From: an uncultured Bacteroides sp.
GTDB lineage: Bacteria > Bacteroidota > Bacteroidia > Bacteroidales > UBA932
Length of the DNA stretch: 49,528 bases
Direction: 5' to 3'
Assembly (NCBI GenBank): GCA_900546925.1
Contig: UREV01000018.1
Location: forward strand, 1-49,528
Positions 32,177 to 39,340 of this stretch are shown in pieces (the stretch's first letter is position 1; the number at the start of each line of letters is the position of its first letter). The translations under genes were made by a program, and so were the position numbers. The notes under the pieces are model-generated. The model saw only the letters and a program-made list of their open reading frames with translations, made no database searches and was not told where the DNA came from.

Positions 32177-33241
32177 ATGTTTTCATTCAGGACTACGAGA
32201 TTGGAGGACCAGTTGGATAAGGCCCTCATGGACGGTAAAGTGGGGTGTTTCTGTACGCAGAATTGTTGGGATACGAGCAGTGACCGGTATATGTATCAGA
32301 TCTTTGCGGAAAGGGGGAACTTGGAGAAGTTGTTCCAGCCTGAGGATGCTGAGCTGACGCCGGGCACCAACCATATCCATTTCGATTCTGAGTCTTTGAG
32401 GGGTCTCAATGCCGTGGTGGTGGAGATTCAGGACGTGGGTGTCCGGTATTTCAACTACATGAAGGATGTGATGCGTCTGATGATGATTTTGTCGGTTATG
32501 GATGAGCCGCCTGCACTGTACGTCGTGGATCATCTTAATCCTGCCGGTCGAGTAGTGGAGGGGACTGTCCCTATTGTGGATTGTGAGCAGTTCGTTCCGC
32601 GAGTGGCTCATAGACATGGACTTACGATAGGGGAGCTTTGCAATATGTTCTATTCGGAAATATCTGCAAGGTTCCCTCTTCATGTGATTTCCGCTGCCGC
32701 CCAGGATTACAATAAGGATCTTTTGCCTTGGACGATTGCGCCTGCATCGGATATCCCCGGTATGTTTACCTGTTATATGTATAGTGGAGGAGGTCTGTGG
32801 AACAATACCAATATCACTCCAGCCATCGGTACTGCGAGGCCTTATGAGTATTTCGGTGCCCCGTTCATAACTCACGGACCTTATGACAGGGTTCCCGTTC
32901 CGGAAGGTGTACTGATGCGCCCATGCTCATTCAAGCCTTCTGCAGGTCAATACGCGGGTGAGGTTTGTTTCGGTTATCAGATCATGTTGACTCCAGGCGT
33001 GCAGTATCATTCGCTGTTACATACTTTGCAGCTGGTCAGATATTTTAAGGATATTTATCCGCAATTTGCTGTTACTGAAGGATTTTACCGTAAGCTTGCT
33101 GATGAGAAATTGGAGGCTTACCTGAATGGTGAGATTTCTTTCCAGGAGGCCAAGGAACATGTGAAGTTGGAGGAACAGAAGTGGATAAGGAAGGCTAAAA
33201 GGTTTACTTTGTATGACGATCAGCCATACAGAATGAAATAG
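32177..33241 (+). CDS. namZ: NamZ-like exo-beta-N-acetylmuramidase (DUF1343, GH171)
   Basis: DUF1343 proteins include NamZ, which releases terminal MurNAc from peptidoglycan fragments. The 354 residues contain family motifs: VVVEIQDVGVRYFNYMKDVM, ALYVVDHLNPAGRVVEGTV, the block FVPRVAHRHGLTIGELCNMF and later PWTIAPASDIPGM. No signal peptide is present (MFSFRTTRLEDQLDKAL), so the enzyme is probably cytoplasmic and acts on imported fragments. It lies 9 nt after glmM, which fits amino-sugar recycling. A typical family start with a longer N-terminal segment (for example GI-D-L) is partly missing, so the start may be shortened or diverged. Confidence 0.82.
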   Translation: MFSFRTTRLEDQLDKALMDGKVGCFCTQNCWDTSSDRYMYQIFAERGNLEKLFQPEDAELTPGTNHIHFDSESLRGLNAVVVEIQDVGVRYFNYMKDVMRLMMILSVMDEPPALYVVDHLNPAGRVVEGTVPIVDCEQFVPRVAHRHGLTIGELCNMFYSEISARFPLHVISAAAQDYNKDLLPWTIAPASDIPGMFTCYMYSGGGLWNNTNITPAIGTARPYEYFGAPFITHGPYDRVPVPEGVLMRPCSFKPSAGQYAGEVCFGYQIMLTPGVQYHSLLHTLQLVRYFKDIYPQFAVTEGFYRKLADEKLEAYLNGEISFQEAKEHVKLEEQKWIRKAKRFTLYDDQPYRMK

Positions 33242-33288
33242 TTTTTATGATATATCTTAGAGTAAGTTTTTAATACTTATTTTAAGGT

Positions 33289-34203
33289 ATGTTGGATAGA
33301 TCTAAAAATATTTTTGCTGAATTTGCGTGTAAAAAAATAGACTCTCTTCTTGCTGAGGGAAGAGAGGGGACTGCTGCTACTTATACTTCTTCGGTTCGCA
33401 GTTTTATGCGGTTCTTGAAGGCTGAGAATGTGGAACTTAGGCGTATGGACGAGATGCTGATGGAGCGGTATGAGGCTTGGCTCCTCAGAAATGGCGTTCT
33501 GAAGAATACGTCATCATTTTATTTGAGGACGTTGAGGACTATCTGTCGTCAGGCAGCTTCATCCGGAGTGGCGTTATGGAAGGATGATTCTGCGTTCAGT
33601 CACGTCTTTACCGGTTTTTCCAAGACTGCCAAGCGTGCCATAACCATGGAGGATATCCGTGGGATAAAGTCATTGGACCTGATAGGCAGACCGGCATTGG
33701 CCTTTGCGAGGGATATGTTCCTTTTCAGTTTTTATCTGCGCGGGATGTCGTTTGTGGATATGGCGTATCTCCGTAAGTCTGATTTGCATAACGGGGTGCT
33801 TTCTTATGTCAGACGGAAAACTCGTCAGAAATTGTGCGTGGAATGGGAACCTCAGATGCAGGAAATCATTGACCTATACGAAGATAAGTGCGCGGGACTT
33901 CCTTATTTGCTCCCGATTATTTCGCGAGGGGACATTCCTGAGCGTGGTCAGTATCAGCTGGTTCAGCATGCGGTCAACCGGAATTTGAAGAAGGTGGCGG
34001 AGTTGTTGGGGATGGATATTTCACTGACAATGTATGTGGCTCGGCATTCGTGGGCGAGTCTGGCGTATCGGATGAATATCCCTGTTTCGGTGATCAGCGA
34101 GGGAATGGGGCATGAGTCTGAGCATACGACAAGAATCTACCTGGCATCATTGGACTCGACGGTCATAGATGATGCCAATAGGCAGATTCTTAGTAGTTTG
34201 TGA
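33289..34203 (+). CDS. Tyrosine site-specific recombinase
   Basis: This 304-residue integrase-family enzyme cuts and rejoins DNA through a tyrosine. The N-terminal SAM-like domain is about 5-95. The catalytic domain has Arg151 in YLRGMSF, a likely Lys177 in RRKTRQK, Arg252 in YVARHSW (the first His of the usual HxxR is Tyr249, as in many Bacteroidetes recombinases), His275 in GMGHES and the nucleophile Tyr284 in TTRIYL. It is complete, but no mobile-element genes, tRNA target or flanking direct repeats are evident. This type often serves DNA inversion in Bacteroidales. An AGTAAG/CTTATT dyad lies in the 47-nt leader. Confidence 0.92.
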   Translation: MLDRSKNIFAEFACKKIDSLLAEGREGTAATYTSSVRSFMRFLKAENVELRRMDEMLMERYEAWLLRNGVLKNTSSFYLRTLRTICRQAASSGVALWKDDSAFSHVFTGFSKTAKRAITMEDIRGIKSLDLIGRPALAFARDMFLFSFYLRGMSFVDMAYLRKSDLHNGVLSYVRRKTRQKLCVEWEPQMQEIIDLYEDKCAGLPYLLPIISRGDIPERGQYQLVQHAVNRNLKKVAELLGMDISLTMYVARHSWASLAYRMNIPVSVISEGMGHESEHTTRIYLASLDSTVIDDANRQILSSL

Positions 34204-34260
34204 AACTTTACCTGCTGCGTAGGGTGTTGCCGCTCAGATGTGCAGGCTGAGTATGAAATA

Positions 34261-34593
34261 TTATTCCCTTACGTAGTGCGGCATGTCAGCAGGCGTAATC
34301 ATGGAGATTTCGCAGAGGCCTTTAACTTCTCCGTTTTCTTTCCATGCGCTCTGGTAGATGACTTTGTGGACGCCACGTTTTTCGATGGTATAGACGTTAG
34401 TGCCGCCTGTTTCCAGAAGGTGGTTTATGATCGCTCTTGAGCGTTCGTTATGACAGTCGAACATGTTTTTGCCGATGAGGCTGCCGTGCTTTTTGTATTG
34501 TTCTACTGCCGGATCGTTCTGGTAGATGATTATGCCGTTTTTGTCGCATACTGTTATAGAGCAGTTAAGCTCTTTTGCCCAGTCTGGTATCAT
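34261..34593 (-). CDS. Stand-alone PAS domain protein
   Basis: This 110-residue cytosolic sensor has a single PAS fold: LNCSITVCDKNGIIIYQNDPAVEQY, then GSLIGKNMFDCHNERSRAIINHLLETG and GVHKVIYQSAWKENGEVKGLCEISM. The CHN segment resembles PAS domains of the DUF438 or FIST-associated type, which may bind heme or another cofactor. No output domain is attached, so it must act through a partner. It is monocistronic and converges with the recombinase gene. Confidence 0.85.
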   Translation of the reverse strand: MIPDWAKELNCSITVCDKNGIIIYQNDPAVEQYKKHGSLIGKNMFDCHNERSRAIINHLLETGGTNVYTIEKRGVHKVIYQSAWKENGEVKGLCEISMITPADMPHYVRE

Positions 34594-34810
34594 TTTCAGT
34601 TGTTTTTAATTGTTTTTACTAAGTTAGTAACATTTAGTATACTTTTAAAAAAATCGTGGATAAGATTAGGGATTCTTTTCGGGCTATGTATCTTCCATCG
34701 GTCATGCGACAGCGGCGCACGCTTTCTTCGAGAAGTGATTTATCCTCGAAAACCGGGTTGTCTCGGGAAAGTTTTCTTGGGCAGTGGAGGGTTATTCTTT
34801 CGATTGTTGC

Positions 34811-34818
34811 TACATTTG
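34811..34818 (+). promoter_or_regulatory. -7 element close to the PAP2 start codon
   Basis: TACATTTG lies only 4 nt before the ATG at 34823. If it is used, the transcript would be leaderless or nearly so. No good -33 element is visible. Confidence 0.4.
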
Positions 34819-34822
34819 TGGT

Positions 34823-35449
34823 ATGAAGAAAATGGTTACATTGGCATTGACCCTAATCATGGCGCTCTCAGGGGCATCATGGGAGCTTGGTGCGCAGTAC
34901 CGGTATAACGGGCACCGGTGTATCAATGTGGATGATTATTCGCAGTATGTTCCGTTCGCGGCAGGGCTGGGTCTCGGTCTCGTGGGTGTGGAATCGAAGC
35001 ATTGTTTTACGGACCGGATACTTGTCAGTGCGACGTCTGCGGTTGCTATAGGTGTCATGGTGAGGGGGTTGAAGATGGTGGTGGATGAGGAGCGTCCGGA
35101 TGGCAGCAATTTCGATTCGTTTCCCTCGGGGCATACGGCTACGGCGTTTGTGGGTGCGGAGATTGTCCGTACCGAGTATGGGCTGGGTTATGGAATCGCC
35201 GCGTACACTGTCGCTGCCGGAACGGGTTTTCTGCGGGTGTATAACGGCCGTCACCATGTCGTCGACGTGTTGGCTGGTGCCGGAATCGGTGTGCTAGGGG
35301 CCCGTATCGGCTATTGGCTGCTCGAACCCGAGAAGAAGCTGATATCCAAGATGTTCAAGAAAAAGGATTCTGACTTGTCTATGTCAATGCTGCCTTTCGT
35401 TTCGCCGCTCGATGGTTCCGCAGGCGTTGCGTTTGCGCTGGTGTTTTAG
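34823..35449 (+). CDS. PAP2-family phosphatase
   Basis: This membrane-associated phosphatase acts on lipid or isoprenoid phosphates. From the ATG at 34823 it has 208 residues with a signal-like N terminus (MKKMVTLALTLIMALSGASWELGAQ). The three phosphatase motifs are K-M-V-V-D-E-ERP, PSGHTATAF and RVYNGRHHVVDVLAG, so the catalytic His and Asp are intact. The PAP2 family includes undecaprenyl pyrophosphatase and lipid A phosphatases, and the exact substrate is open. An upstream in-frame ATG at 34784 is less likely because the -7 element lies between the two. It stands alone, convergent with the MATE gene. Confidence 0.85.
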   Translation: MKKMVTLALTLIMALSGASWELGAQYRYNGHRCINVDDYSQYVPFAAGLGLGLVGVESKHCFTDRILVSATSAVAIGVMVRGLKMVVDEERPDGSNFDSFPSGHTATAFVGAEIVRTEYGLGYGIAAYTVAAGTGFLRVYNGRHHVVDVLAGAGIGVLGARIGYWLLEPEKKLISKMFKKKDSDLSMSMLPFVSPLDGSAGVAFALVF

Positions 35450-35487
35450 CGGGCTGTGATTGTTTGCACCTGCCAGGTAGTCTGGTT

Positions 35488-36819
35488 TTATTCGGCGGTG
35501 AGGCGGCGCATGTCGCTGCGGTATCTGGCGTAGAAGAAGAGGCCGGCCAATGTGAGGCCTATTGGGAATCCTAGCCATACACCTACTGCGCCTAGTCCGG
35601 CTTTGAAACCAAGGACATAGGCTACTGGAATAGCTATCAGATAATAACTTACGAAAGCGGCATACATAATCGGCTTGACATCTTGCAGACCTCTCAATAC
35701 ATTGGCGAAGCATAGCTGTATGCCGTCTCCTATCTGATAAGCGAACAGGACGTAGAACAGTACGACTGCTATTTCTGCCACTTCAGGCGAATCCGTAAAC
35801 ATGCCGACGGCCGGATATCTGAAGATGTACAGCAATATCGAAAGGGAAAGCGATGTGCCGAAGATCATAAGTATTCCTCGCTTGACGTAAGCGTGGATTC
35901 CGGCGTAATCTTTTATGCCGTAGCAATTGCTGACGAGGATGGACAGGGCAAATGACAGTCCCTGCATCATCAGGAAAAAGAGCTGAGATATAGTTATCGC
36001 TACCTGATGTGCGGCAAGTGCAGTGACGCTGATCCAACCGACCATGATGGCACTGAATGAGAAGGTAGACGCTTCCAAGCCCATCTGGATGGCTACCGGA
36101 TATCCCATATTGAAGATATGACGCATCTTCACGCGGGAGAACAATGCCTCCTTGATGGCTTGAGCGTATGCTTTGAATTGCTCTGACTTGAAAATATACA
36201 ATACGAAGCAGAGCAACATTAATATTCTGGAAATCAATGTACTGAGACCTGCGCCCATCAGTCCGAGTTCAGGGCAACCGAGTTTTCCGTAGATGAGTAC
36301 CCAGTTTCCGAATATGTTCAACACGTTGCCTCCCATGAGGAAGAGCATAGATACGACCGGCTTACAGATGCCGTCGGTAAACTGCTTGAGGACATTGAAC
36401 CCAAGAGCGAATATGATGGAGATTCCGACGATCACGAAGTATGGGCGAATTAGTGGCAGAAGCTCCGGCTCCTGTCCGAAACTGTCTATGAATAAATAGA
36501 TTACGGCCAGTAGGACTAGACCGATAAGGCCAATGATGCCATTCACTAGTAGTCCGTTCCTGACTGTTGTGCCGACACCTTTCACGTTGCCGTTTCCATG
36601 AAATGCTCCGATTATTGGGGTCATTCCTGACGCGAAGCCGAGTTCTGTCAGGATGAAAAAGTTCATTACGTTATTTACGAAAGAAGATGCAGCCAATTCA
36701 TTGACGCTATGCCAGCCGATCATGATGTTGTCGGCGAATGCCAAAATAATAACACAAGCTTGTCCCAGCATGATAGGGACACCGATTTTCAATATTTCTC
36801 GTACCTTATTCATATACAT
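35488..36819 (-). CDS. MATE-family efflux transporter
   Basis: This cation-coupled multidrug exporter has about 443 residues from the ATG at 36819 (MYMNKVREILKIGVPIMLGQ) and 12 predicted membrane helices in two similar halves. Family features include IGWHSVNELAASSFVNNVM, GNVLNIFGNWVLIYG and AHQVAITISQLFFLMMQGLSFALSILVSN. It belongs to the NorM-like branch. An in-frame ATG at 36870 is rejected because the promoter -7 element lies inside that extension. Substrates are unknown. The gene stands next to a repeat block. Confidence 0.92.
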   Translation of the reverse strand: MYMNKVREILKIGVPIMLGQACVIILAFADNIMIGWHSVNELAASSFVNNVMNFFILTELGFASGMTPIIGAFHGNGNVKGVGTTVRNGLLVNGIIGLIGLVLLAVIYLFIDSFGQEPELLPLIRPYFVIVGISIIFALGFNVLKQFTDGICKPVVSMLFLMGGNVLNIFGNWVLIYGKLGCPELGLMGAGLSTLISRILMLLCFVLYIFKSEQFKAYAQAIKEALFSRVKMRHIFNMGYPVAIQMGLEASTFSFSAIMVGWISVTALAAHQVAITISQLFFLMMQGLSFALSILVSNCYGIKDYAGIHAYVKRGILMIFGTSLSLSILLYIFRYPAVGMFTDSPEVAEIAVVLFYVLFAYQIGDGIQLCFANVLRGLQDVKPIMYAAFVSYYLIAIPVAYVLGFKAGLGAVGVWLGFPIGLTLAGLFFYARYRSDMRRLTAE

Positions 36820-36857
36820 ATTCTTACTCCGAATTCCATCCCGGAAAAAGCGGGCGG

Positions 36858-36889
36858 CAAATTTAGGCATTTTATCTCACAGCGCCAAA
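36858..36889 (-). promoter_or_regulatory. Promoter of the MATE gene
   Basis: On the minus strand, TTTG (36886-36889), a 20-nt spacer and TAAATTTG (36858-36865) match exactly. The -7 element overlaps an upstream ATG (36870), so translation must start further down, at 36819 or 36813. Confidence 0.8.
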
Positions 36890-36931
36890 TTCTTACGGCC
36901 GGCGATGATTTTTCGCCGGTGTGCGCAGGTC

Positions 36932-37020
36932 ACGGCGGAGACCTTCGCACGCGCTCATCCCTCCGGCTGGCGCCGGCACCTCCCATTTACGGGGTCATGG
37001 GTGACCACGGGGCCGTGTGC
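36932..37020 (+). repeat. Family B repeat, copy 1
   Basis: About 88 bp from CACGGCGGAGACCTTCGC through GGTCATGGGTGACCACGG match the reverse complement of 49442-49528 with scattered differences. It contains GGTCA/TGACC and CCGGC/GCCGG hairpins and directly abuts the family C element. Confidence 0.8.
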
Positions 37021-37021
37021 C

Positions 37022-37169
37022 GTCGGCGGATTTGTGTTTTATAGAATACTGGTAATTAGATTGTTATGAAATTTCAATCCGCCGACCCCCTCCAAAAATG
37101 GGGTGTCGGCGGATGATGTTTTTGTAACTCATTAATATTCAGCACTTCCGAAATCAGGAATCCGCCGAC
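37022..37169 (+). repeat. Family C 148-bp quasi-palindromic element, copy 1
   Basis: GTCGGCGGA (37022-37030), 47 nt, TCCGCCGAC (37078-37086), 18 nt, GTCGGCGGA (37105-37113), 47 nt, TCCGCCGAC (37161-37169). The central motifs extend to a CCGCCGACCCC/GGGGTGTCGGCGG hairpin. The two 47-nt arms are AT-rich and roughly reverse-complementary to each other. No gene lies in 36871-37242. Confidence 0.9.
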
Positions 37170-37242
37170 CCCTGGCTACGGTGACGCTTACGCCTAGGCC
37201 TCCTTGCGCCTCTCAAATGTCGCGCGTGGACATCGGCCAGAG

Positions 37243-38433
37243 TTATTCGTCGAGGCAGGTGTCGAGGTCGCGGCAGATCTGTTCTTTGTCCATGTTTTGA
37301 CCGATGAACACGATCTTCTGCATTCTGTCGCCGTAATGTGCATCCCAGTCTTTCATGATTGTCGGATCCTGGCGCATCATCTGTATGAGTTCCTCCTCGG
37401 GAGCTGTGGCAAACCATCGGCCTACTTCACGGAGCGAAATCTGTTTTCCGGCCTGTTCGAAGAGGCAGGACATGTCTGTGTTGTTCGAGAAGTAGCACAA
37501 TCCTTTTGCTCGTATCACGCTCTTGGGCAGCCTCTTGCTTATGAACCAGTCGAATTTGTTGATATCGAACGCTGGTCTGCGGTAATATACAAAGGTCCCG
37601 ATACCATATTCTTCGACCTCGCCACCTTCATGATCATGGTGATGATGGTGGTGTCCCTCATGCTCATGGTGGTGTCCCTCCTCACTCTCCACAACATCCC
37701 CCTCCAGGCCGCGAAGCCATCCGGCCCCGGACTCCGTCTGGCGGAAATCGAAAATATTGGTATTCAGGAGACTCTCGATATCCACATCTGCGTAATTGCA
37801 CTCGACAATCTTCGCCTTAAGCTGAATCTCCCTGATAATCCTCTTCACCTTCTCCAACGCCTCAGGCTCCACGTCAGCCACCTTGTTCAGCAAAAGTATA
37901 TTGCAGAACTCAATCTGCTGAATGATAAGGTTTTCGATATCTTCTTCCTCAAGATCCTTTCTCTCGAGATTCTCTCCGCAGCCGAATTCGTCCACCATTC
38001 TTAGGGCATCCACGACAGTGACGATGCAGTCGAGCCTCGGCGTTCCGAACTCCGTATAAACCCCACCGATTGCCTTCATCGACGTGATTGTCTGGGCGAT
38101 AGGCTCCGGCTCACAGATACCGCTGGCCTCGATGACGATGTAGTCGAACTTGTCCATCTTCATAATCTCGACTATCTGCTGCATGAGGTCGGTCTTCAAA
38201 GTACAGCAGATGCACCCGTTCTGAAGAGCGACCAGACTGTCGTCCTTCTTGCCCACCATTCCGCCCTGCTGAATAAGGGTTGCGTCAATGTTTACTTCAC
38301 CTATATCGTTCACGATAACTGCGAACCTTATCCCTTTCTCATTCTTGAGAATACAGTTCACAAGAGTTGTCTTGCCACTTCCGAGATATCCTGTAAGAAG
38401 CAGGATAGGCATTTCTTTGTTGCTCATTTCCAA
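37243..38433 (-). CDS. CobW/COG0523 metallochaperone GTPase
   Basis: COG0523 GTPases deliver metals, often zinc, to client proteins. The 396-residue protein has Walker A GYLGSGKT (15-22), the metal-binding CxCC motif GCICC (Cys74, 76, 77), ASGICEPEPI, and NKVADV for guanine recognition. A His-rich loop (about 255-275, EGHHHEHEGHHHHHHDHEGG) precedes the CobW C-terminal domain (RRPAFDINKFDWFISKRLPKSVIRAKG). The His loop suggests zinc, nickel or cobalt binding. The gene follows a GNAT gene by 6 nt and lies near a transporter that also has a His-rich loop. The client protein is unknown. Confidence 0.92.
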   Translation of the reverse strand: MEMSNKEMPILLLTGYLGSGKTTLVNCILKNEKGIRFAVIVNDIGEVNIDATLIQQGGMVGKKDDSLVALQNGCICCTLKTDLMQQIVEIMKMDKFDYIVIEASGICEPEPIAQTITSMKAIGGVYTEFGTPRLDCIVTVVDALRMVDEFGCGENLERKDLEEEDIENLIIQQIEFCNILLLNKVADVEPEALEKVKRIIREIQLKAKIVECNYADVDIESLLNTNIFDFRQTESGAGWLRGLEGDVVESEEGHHHEHEGHHHHHHDHEGGEVEEYGIGTFVYYRRPAFDINKFDWFISKRLPKSVIRAKGLCYFSNNTDMSCLFEQAGKQISLREVGRWFATAPEEELIQMMRQDPTIMKDWDAHYGDRMQKIVFIGQNMDKEQICRDLDTCLDE

Positions 38434-38439
38434 TATGTT

Positions 38440-38928
38440 TTATTTTACTTTCTGATATGCAATTCGTGGAGAACCATCTGCTATATGGATGATTCCGCAG
38501 CGGACAAAACCATTCGACTCCAGAAGATGCTGCATAGTCTTGTTATCTTCATGAGTATCAGCACGTAAGTTCGGGATGACGTTGAAACAATAGTCGATGC
38601 AGGCCTTCCCGATTCCATGGGCAATACCATTCGAAGCAAGCCTGTGGACCGTCCCATACGGACTGGCATTGACCCAACCTGGCCCATCAATCTTCGCGTA
38701 TGTCGGGTCCGGGCCGAGTATAAGACAGAATGTGCCTGCGAGCAGCCCTTCGCCGGTTTCGACGACGTGGCAATGCCCAGCCGCGATTTCGCTCAGCATG
38801 AGCCCGCGGTCCGGGTAGGAACCGTTCCATTGACTGCTGTTCCCGCTCGCGCGCATGTATTTTTTCGCGCACTCGAAAGTTTCCAGGATTGTGTCAATGT
38901 CCTTGTCTGTGGCGAGTCTTATGTTCAT
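38440..38928 (-). CDS. GNAT-family N-acetyltransferase
   Basis: This 162-residue acetyltransferase has the GNAT fold. It starts NIRLATDKDIDTILETFECAKKYM. The acetyl-CoA loop is degenerate (HRLASNGIAHGIGKACIDYCF), and an end block follows (LRADTHEDNKTMQHLLESNGFVRCGII). Proteins with this pattern acetylate small molecules or peptides, and the substrate is unknown. It is the first gene of a two-gene unit with the CobW GTPase. Confidence 0.9.
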   Translation of the reverse strand: MNIRLATDKDIDTILETFECAKKYMRASGNSSQWNGSYPDRGLMLSEIAAGHCHVVETGEGLLAGTFCLILGPDPTYAKIDGPGWVNASPYGTVHRLASNGIAHGIGKACIDYCFNVIPNLRADTHEDNKTMQHLLESNGFVRCGIIHIADGSPRIAYQKVK

Positions 38929-38998
38929 GTCCTCTAATTCTTTTAACCCGCAAAAATAATGAATTTATGTATACGTTGGCTAAATTGTGCGCGCTCTC

Positions 38999-39039
38999 AA
39001 AAAAAAGAGAGCGCCCAGCCTTGCGACGTGGTCACTCTC
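38999..39039 (-). terminator. Terminator of the ferredoxin gene
   Basis: On the minus strand, GAGAGTG pairs with CGCTCTC (39033-39039 with 39007-39013, one G-U), with an inner CCA/TGG pairing. Eight T residues follow (38999-39006). Confidence 0.75.
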
Positions 39040-39063
39040 CTGTTGTTTTTCTGACTGAAACGA

Positions 39064-39240
39064 CTATTCGTCACCAGGATGAATAGCACCCATTGGGCAA
39101 ACGCCTGCGCATGTGCCGCAATCCAAGCAAAGATTAGGGTCGATATGATAAACATCACCCTCAACGATAGCTCCTGCAGGGCACTCGCTGATACATGTAC
39201 CGCAAGCTACGCAGTCAGTCTCTGAGATTTTGTAAGCCAT
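39064..39240 (-). CDS. 2[4Fe-4S] ferredoxin
   Basis: This small electron carrier has 58 residues. Two classical iron-sulfur motifs are intact: CVACGTCISEC followed by P (Cys10, 13, 16, 20) and CLDCGTCAGVC followed by P (Cys38, 41, 44, 48). It starts MAYKISETD and ends AIHPGDE. It is the clostridial-type ferredoxin used by anaerobes with enzymes such as pyruvate:ferredoxin oxidoreductase. The gene has its own promoter and terminator. ATG at 39238-39240, stop TAG at 39064-39066. Confidence 0.95.
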   Translation of the reverse strand: MAYKISETDCVACGTCISECPAGAIVEGDVYHIDPNLCLDCGTCAGVCPMGAIHPGDE

Positions 39241-39308
39241 AATACTAAATTTCTTTTGATTGTTGATTGTTCCGGGTTTGGGCTTCTTGCGAAGTTCAAA
39301 CCGAAGTA

Positions 39309-39340
39309 CAAATGTATAAGATTTAAATTAAATTACCAAG
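39309..39340 (-). promoter_or_regulatory. Promoter of the ferredoxin gene
   Basis: On the minus strand, CTTG (39337-39340), a 20-nt spacer and TACATTTG (39309-39316) fit the consensus. The -33 part lies inside the 3' end of the upstream transporter gene. Confidence 0.7.

Noticed and set aside
36819..36870. N-terminal extension of the MATE protein from the ATG at 36870
   Set aside because: The promoter -7 element TAAATTTG lies inside it, so it would not be transcribed in full.
36932..37020. Coding of family B repeat (frame with RRHLPFTGSWVTTG)
   Set aside because: The frame is short and lacks a start, and the copies differ by changes that do not respect codons; it is better explained as a non-coding repeat.
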